A stretch of DNA of 64,000 bases, taken from contig NC_089981.1 in assembly GCF_036417845.1 (NCBI RefSeq), forward strand, positions 9,875,501 to 9,939,500, given 5' to 3'. Made by a program: the position numbers and the translations under genes. Position 1 is the first letter of the stretch. The number at the start of each line of letters is the position of its first letter. The DNA comes from Apteryx mantelli (Eukaryota > Chordata > Aves > Apterygiformes > Apterygidae). Positions 1 to 11,800 of this stretch are shown here, piece by piece. The notes beneath the pieces are model-generated. The model did no database searches. It was not told the origin of the DNA and worked only from the letters and a program-made list of their open reading frames with translations.

Positions 1-884
1 AACTTCCCGCAATCTCTACTGACTGCTCATTTGTACATCTCCTTTATAACAGCATTTGGCCAGAGTACGAACGCACCAAGAGCCTTTCACAGATGCATGC
101 AAAATCCCACAGCATCCCTGGGAATGGAATCCCTGGCAGGTAATTTTCTCCCCACCTACTGTAAAAGCAACCAGAGAAGTAGAGCAGAAATAGGAAACTG
201 CCTCACAACATGAGAGAGCCCCATTCTCATCTGCCGCTGACTTCATCGCAGCCTCCTCAGTACAGTGAAAACACTCCTTCCTGACAACACCTGCTTCATT
301 ACACCACAGGAGACAGAAACTGAATCTGCAGGCTGAAAGAACTTCCTTGTCTTTTTCACAGAAACTGTTTCCCAGAAGATCCATGGGATGAATCAGAAAC
401 CAAGAGAAAGACACTAGAGCTGATGCCAGGTCCCAGCTTCTCTGAGCAGTCAATTCTGATGCACTGGGGCAGGAAGGTAAGCATTTCTGGGATAGGTTCA
501 GCATTTCCTTGCCATCATTAATGCTTTGGGATGTTCTCTGTCTCTGCTGTTCCATCTTCATGTCCTCTCTCACAGACATCCACACACACACTCGATCACT
601 GCGTAGAGTTACCCCCTCCTCATCTCCTGCTCCTCCCTCTCTATAAGTAGCAATGTTTCTGCTTCTCATTTTTACTCTGTTGAACTGCCTCACCCTGTCT
701 TCCTGCTTCAACCTCTCCAAATTTCTGCATGATTTTGCCTTCTCCTCAATATGTAGCATCTTGCTGTTACCTTCCCAGATATCAACCATGCATACTCCGT
801 GAGCGATAGCTGTCCCAGGCCACAAGGCTGTAAGTATAAAAGCAGTGTATCAGTCACTAAATTCCCCTCTGTCTCTTGCAGAAA
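1..884. other. Unassigned flank upstream of the broken Mas-related receptor copy
   Basis: No recognised gene. The minus strand of 16-825 is open for 269 codons, which is long for chance in this window, but the peptide is rich in Cys, Ser and Met and matches no family I know. A pyrimidine-rich tract ending in CAG at about 883 looks like a 3' splice site for the exon holding the receptor remnant, as is usual for GPCRs with a single coding exon and upstream noncoding exons. Confidence 0.4.
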
Positions 885-964
885 CAGAGAGAAGAAGAAA
901 CTTTCTCCATTTTGGTTATTTCATAGTGACTGATCAGTTCATAATACTCTCCTTTCAAAGCAGT

Positions 965-1622
965 TCAAGCCTGGCTGAAGGGACTAATTACGGTGGGACT
1001 GTGCAAAAGGCAGGGCCGTCATATGCTCTCCTCAAGTTCATGGAGAGCTTCTGCCTCATCAGCTCTGCCTGTGGCATGTTGGGAAATGGCACGGTTCTGT
1101 GGTACCTCGGCTTCCGCATCCGGAGGAACCGCTTCACTGTCTACATCCTGAACGTGGCTGCCGCTGACTTTGGCTACCTGCTCTGCATTGCCATCGAAAC
1201 AGTTCAGTGCCTGATGGAGTTCAATGTGGGAGTGCAGTTTGGGATAGTCCTCTTCCTGGATCTTTTCACATACGGGACTGGCTTGTATCTCTTGACAGCC
1301 ATCAGCATTGAGAGGTGCCCGTCTGTCCTCTGTCCCATCTGGTGCCGAAGCCATCGCCCAAAGCACTTGTCCGGCATCATCTCCGGCCTGCTCTGGAGCC
1401 TCTCGCCGCTGCTGAACATGCTGGGGTATTTTTCTTGGACTGTTCGCCCCTCTAGCAACTGCCACAGACTCCTCATCACCACTGGAGTCCTGGACTTCCT
1501 CTTCTGCATGCCCCTCATGCTGGTATTCAGCCTCACCCTCTTCCTCAAAGGCAAGTGCAGCTCCCAGCACCTCCAAACAGGCAGGCTCTTCACCCTGATT
1601 ATGCTCACCATCCTCTTCTTCT
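965..1622 (+). pseudogene. Mas-related G-protein coupled receptor copy, truncated within TM6
   Basis: This segment matches the intact receptor at 55205-56158 without gaps, at about 95% nucleotide identity by hand count. It covers the region from the end of the extracellular N-terminus through TM1-TM5 to the start of TM6. It carries the Mas-family equivalent of the DRY region, an ERC-SVLCPIWCR stretch after TM3. The homology stops abruptly in TM6 after residues TILFF. The frame then runs on through unrelated sequence to a stop at about 1702, so the rest of TM6, TM7 and the C-tail are missing. The N-terminal part before 965 is also unrelated to the intact copy. Two Leu-to-Pro differences fall at the TM3 end (ERCPSV) and in TM4 (SLSPLLN), consistent with loss of constraint. 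A complete receptor cannot be made from this copy. The frame is open from an ATG at 845, so a truncated product is formally possible. Confidence 0.85.
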
Positions 1623-1702
1623 GCTCGTTCCGAAGGGAAGGAAACACACAGCCACACCACCAAGTCCATCCTTGTCAGTTCCCAGCACACTCTCCTCCCT
1701 AA

Positions 1703-2900
1703 GATGCAGGTGCAAATCCCAGGCTAAGAGGTTTCTGAACCTCTTGAAGCCACAGAGGGCTGCACTGATGCTCCCGTCATCTGGGGCAAGTGCACTGCAT
1801 TGGGTAGCGCTGCCCTGCCAGGGAGTGCTGGGCAAGCACCTAGGCAAGCAGCAGCCCTACTCAGAGCACTACCATTCAACACCAGTGCTAGCAGCAAGGA
1901 GAGAGAGCAGGAGGGAGGGCTTTTCAAGTGAAAGGGTAGAAGATGCAGAGGAGCAGGAGCGCCTGGGCAGCAGCCCTCTCTGAGAGAACACAGTGAGTCA
2001 AATGTAAAACCAGATCAGCAAAGGCTGTGTCCCTTGAGGGATGCTCACAGTTTTACAGCTCGGGTGGTTGTTTCCTTTGTAAGCGCTTAGCTGCCTTGGA
2101 GTTTCTCCAAAGTCCGGGGTAAAGTGTGTGTGGTGCCTTCAGCTGTTCACTCTCGGATCTTGCTGCTGCATTGCACAGCACTGCACTGCACAAAGGGGAA
2201 GGGCAGAAGCGCTCTCTCCTCCTGATTTTCTTGCCTGCTCTTTGCTTGATTTCTGTTTGCAGTAGGCAGAAGCAGGAAAAGAAAGACGACGCTCCCATGG
2301 CCGCTTGCTCTGCGACGGACGTCTGCCAACGGCCATCTGCCAGGGCAGCTTTTGGATCTGCGCTCAGAAGGGCAGGCTGTGACCAGCCTCTGGCAGCTCT
2401 CCGTTGGGAAGAAGGCCCATTACCGCTGCCGATCCAGGTAAGCAAGCCTGGCAAGGGAGTTACCATTGCCCCAAGCCGATTTCTTGTGTTACAATGCCAG
2501 ACGCGAGCCTTTAAAACAATACAATGAACACACTGGTATCAACAGATTATGTACATATGTACATATACACAGTATGTATGGAATAACAACAGCGGGGGCG
2601 CCGGGGGCAGACAGGGCATTGGGATAGGCTGCAAGTGCTGTGGCAGGTGTTTGGGACCCATGGGGTTGCAAGCAGGGCAGGAGAGCGATGGGGCGCCCGA
2701 GCACAGCAAAAATGCCACTGTCTGGGGAAGCAGTTTTCCTCCCCAGCACTTTCCAGAGGTTGCGCTTACTTCTCTGAGAATCTCTAGATATGCAAGGAGA
2801 GCCAAAGAATAATTACCTCTGAGCTGCACTGCGAGGTTTCTGAAGGAGTTCCTTTGCCGGTATCCAAATCCAATCTGTTTGAAAGCCCTTGCCTAATAGA
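1703..2900. other. Intergenic, no recognised gene
   Basis: Moderately GC-rich sequence with several overlapping 60-140 codon open frames on both strands and no recognisable family signature. I see no splice-bounded exon or repeat family here. Confidence 0.4.
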
Positions 2901-3760
2901 CAATGGAATAGGCAGCAGCTCACAGGAGACAAGGTAAGGGTTTGTGAATTTTCAGAGCATCTGACTCATTAAGGTTATCTGATCAAGGACAGAGGGGGAA
3001 GTGATAAAAAAACACAGAGACCTGAACCTGATAGGCAAGGGATAAGAGACAATGACAAAGACCAAAAGTCTCCAGTCTCTACTTAATTGGCCATTAAGAA
3101 ACTACTGGCATAGTTTTGGAGAGGGATAACCTGGACTTTGTACTGAGGATTTTGGGTTGTTCATGGAGGGTTGTGGAACCATGCAGAACTGACTAAGCCG
3201 TGTGTGAGGCAGGGGATCAGGGACGAACAAAGAGGGGGAATAGGGAGGAGGGCTGTAAAAGGGGCTGTTCATATGTAAGCAGTAGCTAGTCATTATGCTT
3301 GTGTGACCGAGCCCTGTGGCTCATCACCACAGTCTATCCTATCTTTCTGTTAAATTCTCTTAACTGTCTTTCCATGGCAGTTCACTCTGTACCCCGTGTG
3401 TGAGTGCTGTGAGGTCTAGGCACCAGCAACTGGAGAGATCTGAGGGAGTGAATTTGGGGCCAGCAATTGGAGTCAGATCTGAGGCGGTGGTGGCCCCCAT
3501 GACTGTGGTGCCAGTAGCTGAGGTGAGAGAGGGCCTCAGGTGCTCAGGGCTCCTATTGCCCATGTATCGTGCAGGCCATCTGGGGGGAGAAAGGGGTGAG
3601 TAGAGTGAGGGCCTCAGTGTCAATGGCTGGTGCCGGACCACATTTCATAGCACCCATGTGCCTGGGCACCAGCTGCTGAGGGGGGGGCCACAGTGTTTTT
3701 GTGTTTTCCCCTAACCTGGTATGCACTGGGGTGTGATTCTCCAGCAAATTCCAAGGTGGA
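2900..3760 (+). repeat. Possible old LTR or minisatellite-like repeat with GCCAGCAA-type quasi-repeats
   Basis: A TATA-like TGTAAAAGG lies at about 3254. It is followed by GAGCCCTGTGGCTCATCACC (3309-3328) and then, at about 3415-3720, a run of degenerate units built around a CACCAGCAACTGGAG / GCCAGCAATTGGAG core with AGATCTGAGG. This layout (TATA-like box, then a repetitive GC-rich leader) resembles the U3-R-U5 arrangement of an avian endogenous retroviral LTR. I cannot fix the ends or find target duplications, so it could instead be a degenerate minisatellite. Confidence 0.4.
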
Positions 3761-4003
3761 CTAGCTGTCGAGCAAGAGGGACAGAGGGCTCAGCCTTGCT
3801 ATGGATTGAACCTGCAAATGGGAGAGCAGCAGCTGTCTCCATCATCCTGGGACAGAAAGACTTGCAGGTCCCCAGGCTCACTGGGCTGGGCTCCAGCGGC
3901 CAGGCATGAGCGATCCCTGGTACTCAGAGCCTGCCGGGGCAGTGACTCTCTAACATCCTTTAACACACTGGTTATGCTAATTGTGGGTCTTTCTTTCATT
4001 TAG

Positions 4004-4189
4004 TTACTGATTCTGGTGGGAAACCTTGAGATGGTGCTATTAATCAAGACTGAGTCTCAGCTGCATGCTCCCATGTACTTCCTTCTTAGCAACCTGCCCC
4101 TCTTAGATGTCAGCTACTCTGCTGTTATTGCTCCAAGGATGTTGCTGACTTTTGCAGCAAAGAGCAAGGCTACATGTAAAGTTATGTAA
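4004..4189 (+). pseudogene. Olfactory receptor fragment (TM1 end to first extracellular loop)
   Basis: Conceptual translation gives the end of TM1 (ILVGNLEMVLLIKTESQLH), the OR hallmark APMYFLLSNL in place of the usual TPMYFFLSNLS, then LDVSYSAVIAPRM, ending at a TAA at 4187-4189 just where the conserved extracellular Cys would follow. Nothing of TM3-TM7 is found downstream. The N-terminus is absent, and the fragment is directly preceded by a T-rich stretch ending in TAG that mimics a 3' splice site. It is a broken class II OR in the same orientation as the two intact ORs. The A-run at 4194-4204 is too short to prove a retrocopy. Confidence 0.85.
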
Positions 4190-7100
4190 CTATTAAAAAA
4201 AAAACCCAACAAACTGTTTGGGCTCCTCTTGGAATCAACAGTGAAATATAGACCCCTCCAGAGGACACCTTGTATTACCTATCTCACACACGTGTTTTGT
4301 CATGAGAATGACTCATCTGAACACACCTCCATTTGAAGTGACTACTGACCCCGTTAGAAACACACGTGGTGTAGGATTCATCCCTCTGAACTTCATAGGC
4401 GTCTAAAGAGAGACTAAAACGCTTCTTCCAAGGAGTGGTCAGTAGAGGTCTAGTCAAGAAAATATAGTAATTCATCTAAAAATATGTCTCCTCTGGAGTA
4501 AGATGAACCATTACCCAAAAGAATCCCAGGCAACTGGTTGATGTGTGGCTCTCTATGATGTAGACGCCTGCAGTGGCACACAATTCCACACGTACATATC
4601 TGACATGGGGCTTAGGGATTATGGCATCTAGATCCTGTGGGAACCTAAGAAGAACAGTCTGTAGAGTTCAGGGTGTTCTGATGAGCACATGTAAATGTCT
4701 ACTTTTGGGTGAGAGAATTTGTCCTATTGACTTCAGTAGTACTGTTGGCTAAATGTCCATGGAATACAATGGGAACCTAGATACCCAGAACACATAGAGG
4801 CATTGATACTGCTGATACAGGGAATTATGTGTATGACTCTGCAGCTGAATCCCACGTCTGAATTTAGAGAAACTGAATTTGACTCTCCTAAAATTTGGTT
4901 AGATTAATCCCCAATACTAAATGCTTTCTTCTTCTTTTTCCTTCTCCAGAAGCACAAGGTGTGACATGCCACCACTGAGCTGGGCACTAAGTTGCCCAAG
5001 ATTTCCTGGAGAATGGTCAGAACCAAATTCTAAGCTTCAATTATGTAGCAGAGCAGATAAGCAAACCCTTTTATAAGGCTCAGTGATCTTATTCCACACT
5101 TTTCCTTTTTTCTTAGCAAATATATTCCAGGAATCTCTTGCTCAAATTTTGACAGCTACCTTGATCCTGAACTCCATAAGGTCCAGGAAGTGTCTGCCTG
5201 GGAAAGCCCCAAGGTGGATAACCATTTTCAAAGCTTTCCGAGCAAAACTTTCAAAACTTCATCTTAAACAGAAAGCCTCGCCATCCTTTCGGTTACCACA
5301 CCAGAACAGGGTCCGTCTCAGAACAATGGCGTTTTTTGGCCGCACAGTCTAGTCATTTGTTCTCTCTTCCCTTATACCACTGAGCATGTTCTTGGTTATC
5401 TTGCAAAATGCTGTGCACAGAAACATATGGAAGTGGCATCATGGATTAGAGAAATGGAAGGTGTTCCCATCTAAAAGCCTAGCTTGCTAAGGGGAACACC
5501 ACTGCAAGGGCCCCAAAATACAGCTTCCATTCATGCTTCAGTATTCCCACAACTGAAGTACATCTTAAGGATAGTCCTTGAATCGGGCATGTGGAGTTCA
5601 GAAAGGATCTTCCCCAAAGCACCAGCAGGCAAAAATGTACACACTCATCTTTGATTTTTAATCTCACATTCATTCATTTCAAACTAGAGAACTCTCTCTT
5701 ACTATGGCCAAGTTTCCCACTATGCAGCAAAGACTGAAATGAGTGAAGCATCTCATTCAGCATTAATCCTTGAAATGAAGGTTCCCAAATCCCTCTACCA
5801 GAACAAAAGAATCTGTTTCAAAATGTGTATTCAGTGACATCCACAATTTCCCTCTTGTTTTATTTGTTTGGTTGCTCTCCTTGTAAAGTATTTCACAGAG
5901 AAAAGGGTGCAACTACTAAAGACCAAAGCCAAACCACAGTTTCCCAGGGTTCAGGTCACTGTGAGGGCTACCAGGTTACGTCTGTAGGAGCTGTCATTTG
6001 GAACAGGTCCACGAAAGCAGCAGAAATGTGCAAGGTGACACTGACAGAAGATTTGCCTCACTGTTCATTAATAAGCTAGACTACTGTGTGTTTTCTTATA
6101 ATGTGAAGAGGAAAAAGAGCAAGAAGGAGAAGAATTGAAGCAGTAGCACTGTTTACAAATATTAAGGCTTCTGAAGACAGTAGTACCTTCATTTCAATGT
6201 AATTTATTTTAAATACTCAAAAGCAGATTTTGTATGAGAGAGCTATTCCCAGTACAAAGCCCTAGAGAGAAAAGGCTTGCTTATGCAGAAAGAAGGTAGG
6301 ATGTAATTTTCAACAGTACACCACAGACAGCTTCATGAAAGGTCTCAAGGGTACAGTGCCAATATGCACTGGCAATGCGATACAAATAAATGCCACTCAT
6401 ATTTCAGAACACGCCTGTAGTTTGAAGTGGAAACCACCTGGCTCCAAGGAAATGACTTACCAGTCATGTTGGAGCTACACTTGCTACTATCAAAGCATTT
6501 CATTGCTGACCGTAAAGGGCTAGCAGGAATTTGCTTATTGCCACCTCTACGGAACCTTCCTGCAATGGTTTGTCTCTGATGAGCAAATAATGTCCTCTGC
6601 TTTCAGCATTGATGGAAGGTAAGCATGAGGAATTAACAGAGCAAGGAGAACGAAAACATCTAGCTATTTCTGAGGTGAAAATCATGTAGCAAGAAAGTGG
6701 TGATTTCACTTTAATTATTGCTCAAGCTCATTCTCAGAGGAAATGAAAATAATGAAATAAATGAGATAATAGTCAGCAAATCTAAAAAAAACCCAAACAC
6801 AGGCTGAATTCTATCTTTTGATTGTGGAAGGGCCCACATCGACCTTGGCCATCTCAACCATACCTTCAGGGCTGCTTTCTTCTGAATAACGTATTTTTGA
6901 TTCAGAGCCCCTAATTAGGTAAACAAATTTGTGTTTATGATTCTTCGGAAATGAGAGTGATGTTGTTTGGGTTAAGCTAGAAATTGTAAGCAAAAGTGAT
7001 ATTTGAGTGGGTTTTTAATGACAAACATGTGCGGTTCCTAAGAAAAATATTGCTTAGGAAAGTGCTAGAGTTCTGGGAGAATTTCAGAAAGGCCATATAG

Positions 7101-7860
7101 CTTCCAGCTCTGAACAAGGTGGTGTTAATGGCCCAAAATATCACTGCTTATTAATCATCCTGTTTTTACAAGGTCAGCATCTTCTAAATCTGCAGTCACT
7201 TCAATTTGCTGGTGTGCATACCTTTTTTTCTGTCCTCTCTAGGTAGCCATTTTCCCTTAGAAACAGTTGTTCTTATATGCTGACTCCTTCTCAGTAACTC
7301 TCAGTAATTGTGCTTGTGAGATTCCTTCATGACCGCAAACCTGTAGAAACTGCTAAGAACTGATCTTCTGGTTTATACTTGATTATGTCAGCTAATCTTT
7401 CTTTCCAGATGTAAGTACTTACTTTATAATCATTTTATTCTGAGCTCTCACCATATACTTGCTTTATAAACGGCTGGAAGGTCTTAGGCAATGAACAATA
7501 GGAGTCTTCGGACCTCTTTTAAATATCTGCTCCTGGATGAAACTAACTGCTTTCTGAAAGTGCTCATTCATTTCCCTTGATAACAGAGTAAATGTAGAGG
7601 AATATGCAGCTGTAGATATCTTTATCTGGTCACATGAATTCCACCCGAAGAACATGGGAATAATTCACAGACTCAAACTTCAGTGTACCCCTATTAAGAA
7701 ATGTTAAAATTACAAGAGATCTCACAGTTTCTTATTCATTTAACTGATCTGAAAAAACTAAGCTTTACCTTGGTTTGGGGTTATTGTTTCTTTATTTTGT
7801 AGCTTTCTGTGGCTAGGGATTTTCTTTGTTGTTTTGTTAATTGTATGTATTCTATCCCCT
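4190..7860. other. Intergenic, no recognised gene
   Basis: AT-rich sequence without a recognisable coding exon. Open frames up to 93 codons (for example 5083-5352 plus) show no family motif. I see no repeat of known type. Confidence 0.4.
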
Positions 7861-7864
7861 TCAG
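7841..7864 (+). promoter_or_regulatory. Probable 3' splice site of the OR coding exon
   Basis: A T/C-rich tract ending in CCCCTTCAG at 7864, 24 nt before the chosen ATG. OR genes usually splice one or more noncoding 5' exons to an intronless coding exon. Inferred from sequence only. Confidence 0.5.
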
Positions 7865-7888
7865 CATCAGAAAGTGCAGCTGGAACAA

Positions 7889-8827
7889 ATGGTGAAAGGA
7901 AATCTTACTGGGGTGTCTGAATTCACTCTCCAAGGCTTCACAGACAACCCTCAGTTGCAAGCCTTCCTCTTTGTGCTGTTGCTCCTTATCTACACTGTGA
8001 GCCTGCTGGGAAATCTCACCATCATCACGTTAATCAGAATTGAGCCTCGCCTGCACATCCCCATGTGCTTTTTCCTCTGTAACTTGTCCTTTGTTGATAT
8101 CACTTACTCCTCTGTGATTGCCCCCAAGACGATGGTGAATCTGTTAGCAGAGAAGAAAGTAATTTCATTTGCTGGTTGTGTCACGCAGTTTTTTCTTCAC
8201 TCTTTTTCCATAAACGCTGAGGTTTTGCTCCTGGCTGTGATGGCATACGATCGGTTCATATCTGTTTGTGAGCCACTGCGGTACGCAGTCCTTATATCCA
8301 GAAAACTCTGTGTTCAGTTGGTTTCTGCATCGTACTTATGCGGCTGCATTAATGCGGTTGCCCACACAGCTTCTTTGTTCAGCCTGTCCTTCTGTGGCCC
8401 CAATGTCATCAATCACTTCTTTTGTGACATTCCTCCCTTGCAGAAACTCTCCTGCTCTGATACACGCTTTGCTCACATGGTGCACGTGGTCTTTTCTGCA
8501 GTAGCAGGGTTGAGCACTGTTTTAGCCATCCTCATCTCTTATCTGTATATCATCATGTCCATTCTGCGGATTCGCTGTGCCCGAGACAGGTGGAAAACCT
8601 TTTCCACCTGTGCCTCCCACCTGTCATCTGTCACCCTCTTCTACGGGAGTCTCTTCTTTATCTACTTAAGACCCATGTCCAGCAGCTCAGCTGATCAATA
8701 CAAAGTGGTGTCTGTGTTTTACACACCGATAGTCCCTATGTTGAATCCCCTGATCTACAGCCTGAGGAACAAGGAGATGAAGGATGCTCTGAGGAGGACA
8801 ATAGCAAAAACAATTATTACTAAGTAA
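7889..8827 (+). CDS. Olfactory receptor, class II, intact (OR5/OR8/OR9-like group)
   Basis: A 312-residue seven-transmembrane odorant receptor of the plasma membrane of olfactory sensory neurons, expected to couple to Golf. An N-glycosylation site (NLT) lies at residue 5, GN at 41-42 in TM1, MAYDRF at 118-123 after TM3, KTFSTCASHL at about 236-245 at the start of TM6, and PMLNPLIYSLRN at 283-294 in TM7. Cys97 and Cys179 sit at the positions of the conserved disulphide. The length matches the family norm of about 310. An in-frame ATG lies 48 nt upstream (7841), but the MVKGNLTGVSEF start at 7889 gives the canonical OR N-terminus. CCCCTTCAG ending at 7864 is a likely splice acceptor between the two ATGs, which also favours 7889. 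Tyr of the PMYFF motif is Cys60. Subfamily assignment is by overall look only. Confidence 0.95.
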   Translation: MVKGNLTGVSEFTLQGFTDNPQLQAFLFVLLLLIYTVSLLGNLTIITLIRIEPRLHIPMCFFLCNLSFVDITYSSVIAPKTMVNLLAEKKVISFAGCVTQFFLHSFSINAEVLLLAVMAYDRFISVCEPLRYAVLISRKLCVQLVSASYLCGCINAVAHTASLFSLSFCGPNVINHFFCDIPPLQKLSCSDTRFAHMVHVVFSAVAGLSTVLAILISYLYIIMSILRIRCARDRWKTFSTCASHLSSVTLFYGSLFFIYLRPMSSSSADQYKVVSVFYTPIVPMLNPLIYSLRNKEMKDALRRTIAKTIITK

Positions 8828-11800
8828 AATCATCTTATGGGACAAATCTGGAAATGTATAAAAGTGGGAGAAAAATTCAGAGAGTATAACTTGTCTCCTG
8901 TGGAAGACGTCCATGTTTTTGAGTCAGCAGCTAGGAACCTCAATAAGATGGGATGCTGCTTATTTACTTTTCTTGGGATATAACTTTTTGGAAGTCAGTA
9001 GAGGGAAAATCAGAACAGGATATTTTCAGCCACCACTTGCCTTCTCCAGAAGATACCAGGCAGTGAAGTGAGAACTGGTTTCCAGGTTGCTTCCCACGGA
9101 GTTGCCCCAGATCTCTACAGCCCCAGCTAACCCTCTACCCAGCTGTCGAACATGCAGCTATGCTGTGCAGGAAATATATAGCAGGAGAAATAAGGACCCT
9201 AGGTGAAAACCTTCCTGTTAGCTCAGTTCAAACTAGATGAAATGGTAGCTGCTATTACTAAGTGTCTTTGAGGTTAAGGGCTGGAAACTTAACACCTTTC
9301 TGAGGTCACCCAAGCCAGAAAAGGAAATGTCAAACTAACGGAGAATTTTGTACTGAAAGAGTCAGTCTTGTGTATAGGATAATTCTGTGGGGAACTGCTC
9401 CACAGAAACTTACCAGCCAGCTGCAGGGGTGAGGCAGGAGCCTGGTCTTAACATGGGAGTGTAACCCCAACCATCATGACCTGCCCTGTTGGGAATACGA
9501 ACTCTGAAGACTAACAATGTAAGAAGGACGGTATACTGAATTATCATCAAGAAGTTGCACCACTGGTTTAAATAAGTGAATAGCTACCTGACTTTCATAG
9601 GACAAAGTGTCTTCTGATCTATACTACTTCATCCAGTTGGATGCCCAGGTCAAGCTGTCTAGCTTTCCCTGGAAAGGAAATGGAAGGAGGAAGTGGCATC
9701 CCGAGAAGGTAATTCGTCCCACTTTCCTCAGCCACCTCTCTTAGGTTAGGGCATATGCCTCTTTGGTGGAGGTTTCTACCTGCATCCATTGACCACAGAA
9801 TGGGGGTGGCTTTGTAAATTAATAAAGCTGAGCTACGATTCATGTCCCCTAACTCTAGGTTTCCAAACAAAAATAAAGCAACATTCATTTTCCTCATTCC
9901 CATTTTATGCTTAACTGGTTTCACTTGTGTCCATGTGATCATGTCACCTTTGTGTGTTCCCATAGATCTCTCACAGTAGAAATTATAGTAATAGTAAATA
10001 GTAATATTAAGAGATGTAAACTTCTGTAGATGTCCATTGTACCGAGTGAAAAACATGGCTGCAAAATTTGACCTCAAAGGAGATTCCATTATTTCAAAAA
10101 TTTCCATTATTTTACTGTGTCAGGACAACACAGAGAAATATTAAAGGATTGTTGTATTTAATTAAAATGTATAAATATTTATATTTTAAAGAAGTCTTCA
10201 GTATTTTGTTTCAACATTCTGAGTCACAGTAAACTAAACAAAACAACTTTTATTTAGTTTAGGTTAGTATATATACATTAGACTAGGTCACTGTAAGTAC
10301 CACCCCCTCCTACTGCTAATGCCATTGCAATATGTTAGCAGTAATGTCCTGTGCTGGACCCATTTCACCTGCTATTAGGCACTGAGCCACATCTCCCAAG
10401 GTTGTAATTACATCAGCTCACTGCCAGAGGAAAGCCATTTTGTTTTTCCCCTATCTTTTCTTTTGCCTCCCATCTTTGGCTTCCAGAAGCATCCCTTCCC
10501 GTCCATTAGAGCAAACTCTCACACGTCAACAGTTCTCCAAGCTGTTCCAGCAGAACAACAGAAAATTACCTTTTCTTTTTTTCTTTCCTCCCGCATTGTG
10601 TGAAATTTCTGTTGGGCTTCCACGTGCTGTTAGTTCCACATAAAACAAGAGCACCCAGCTCTCCACGGAAGGGGTGGACAAGCAGGGGCACCCACGCTTC
10701 AAGAAGATTTGGGGGGCTTGTAACCCACACGTCCTTTGAGAGCTGGTAGGTACATTTAACTACATGTGCGCATGAGTGTGCACAGGGTTAGAACGTCTTG
10801 GGATTAGGGATGGTACGCATTTGCAGACACTTTGTAGAAATTTATTACTGCAGTTTATCTGTTGTATTGCTGATATGGATCCTGAACATGGAGTTCAACA
10901 AATACCAGTTAATGATGTGTTGTTAAGAAACTAATAAATATTTTCAATCCTGATTTTGGTTTAACTCATGTGAAGTGATTTGCCTTTTTTTTTTTTTCTC
11001 GTTTGCAACAGTTTTCTCAGTAAATATAGTGTCTGTATCCATTTTCTCCAACAGGTTCTGGTATTCAAAAGAGCAGGCTAACTCAAACACCCATTTTCCT
11101 TCCTTTTTCAGACACTTCTAGGTCACCTCTAAGCTTTTGGCTCTTTGGTGCTCATGGCTTTTCTTCAATATAAGAAACAGTCACTGCTTCAGTCCTCTGG
11201 AACTCTGGAATTCCTCTGGAATTTCCAAGTGTGAATGAACAGGAAGCTGAAGAATCCACCTCGCAAGAGGCCACCAACCCTTCCATAGCCTGGAAAATAC
11301 ACATGCCAAAAGAAGATGCCTCTAGAAGTGACAGGCCACAATAGTGGCTGGGAGAGAATGCAAAGAATGAACAAGGAGATAGCTGGGGAAAGGTATCTGG
11401 AGACTGCTTGTTTTGGGCAGATGGCCAGTCAAAAGCTTTCAAAGGGATGTCAAACAGAGCACTATATAACCCTGACAACAGGACATTTTTCCTCTTTCAT
11501 TACCCCTGCCCATTTCCTCCTGCCCACTTTCAAAGTTAAAATTCCTCTCTTAATTTTAGGGGCCTTTTAAGGGTTATCCCCAACTCTCTCATTCCCTGTC
11601 ATGACCTCCCCCGCTCCCCACCCCCTGCAAGTAAGTGGTGAAAGCATGCGTCTGGGAAGAAACAGGTGTACACAGTGGTGGGAAGCTATTAGATCATCTC
11701 TTCCGGAAATACACCCTACTTTTGAGGAGATACATTCAGACCCTACTCTTGAGCAGTAGGCACTATAGTAATCACTGATGTACAAGCACAAACCAAAAGA

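Noticed and set aside
1019-1690. Long minus-strand open frames antisense to both Mas-related copies (also 55298-55926)
   Set aside because: They are mirror frames of the receptor coding sequence, present in both copies only because the sense strand is conserved. They are low-complexity and acidic, with no family.
4190-4204. A-run after the OR fragment as a retrocopy poly(A) tail
   Set aside because: Only about ten A residues, with no target duplication and no 3' UTR-like sequence.
5083-5352. 89-codon plus-strand frame with a hydrophobic start
   Set aside because: It resembles a signal peptide at first sight but has no splice context or family motif, and its length is within chance.
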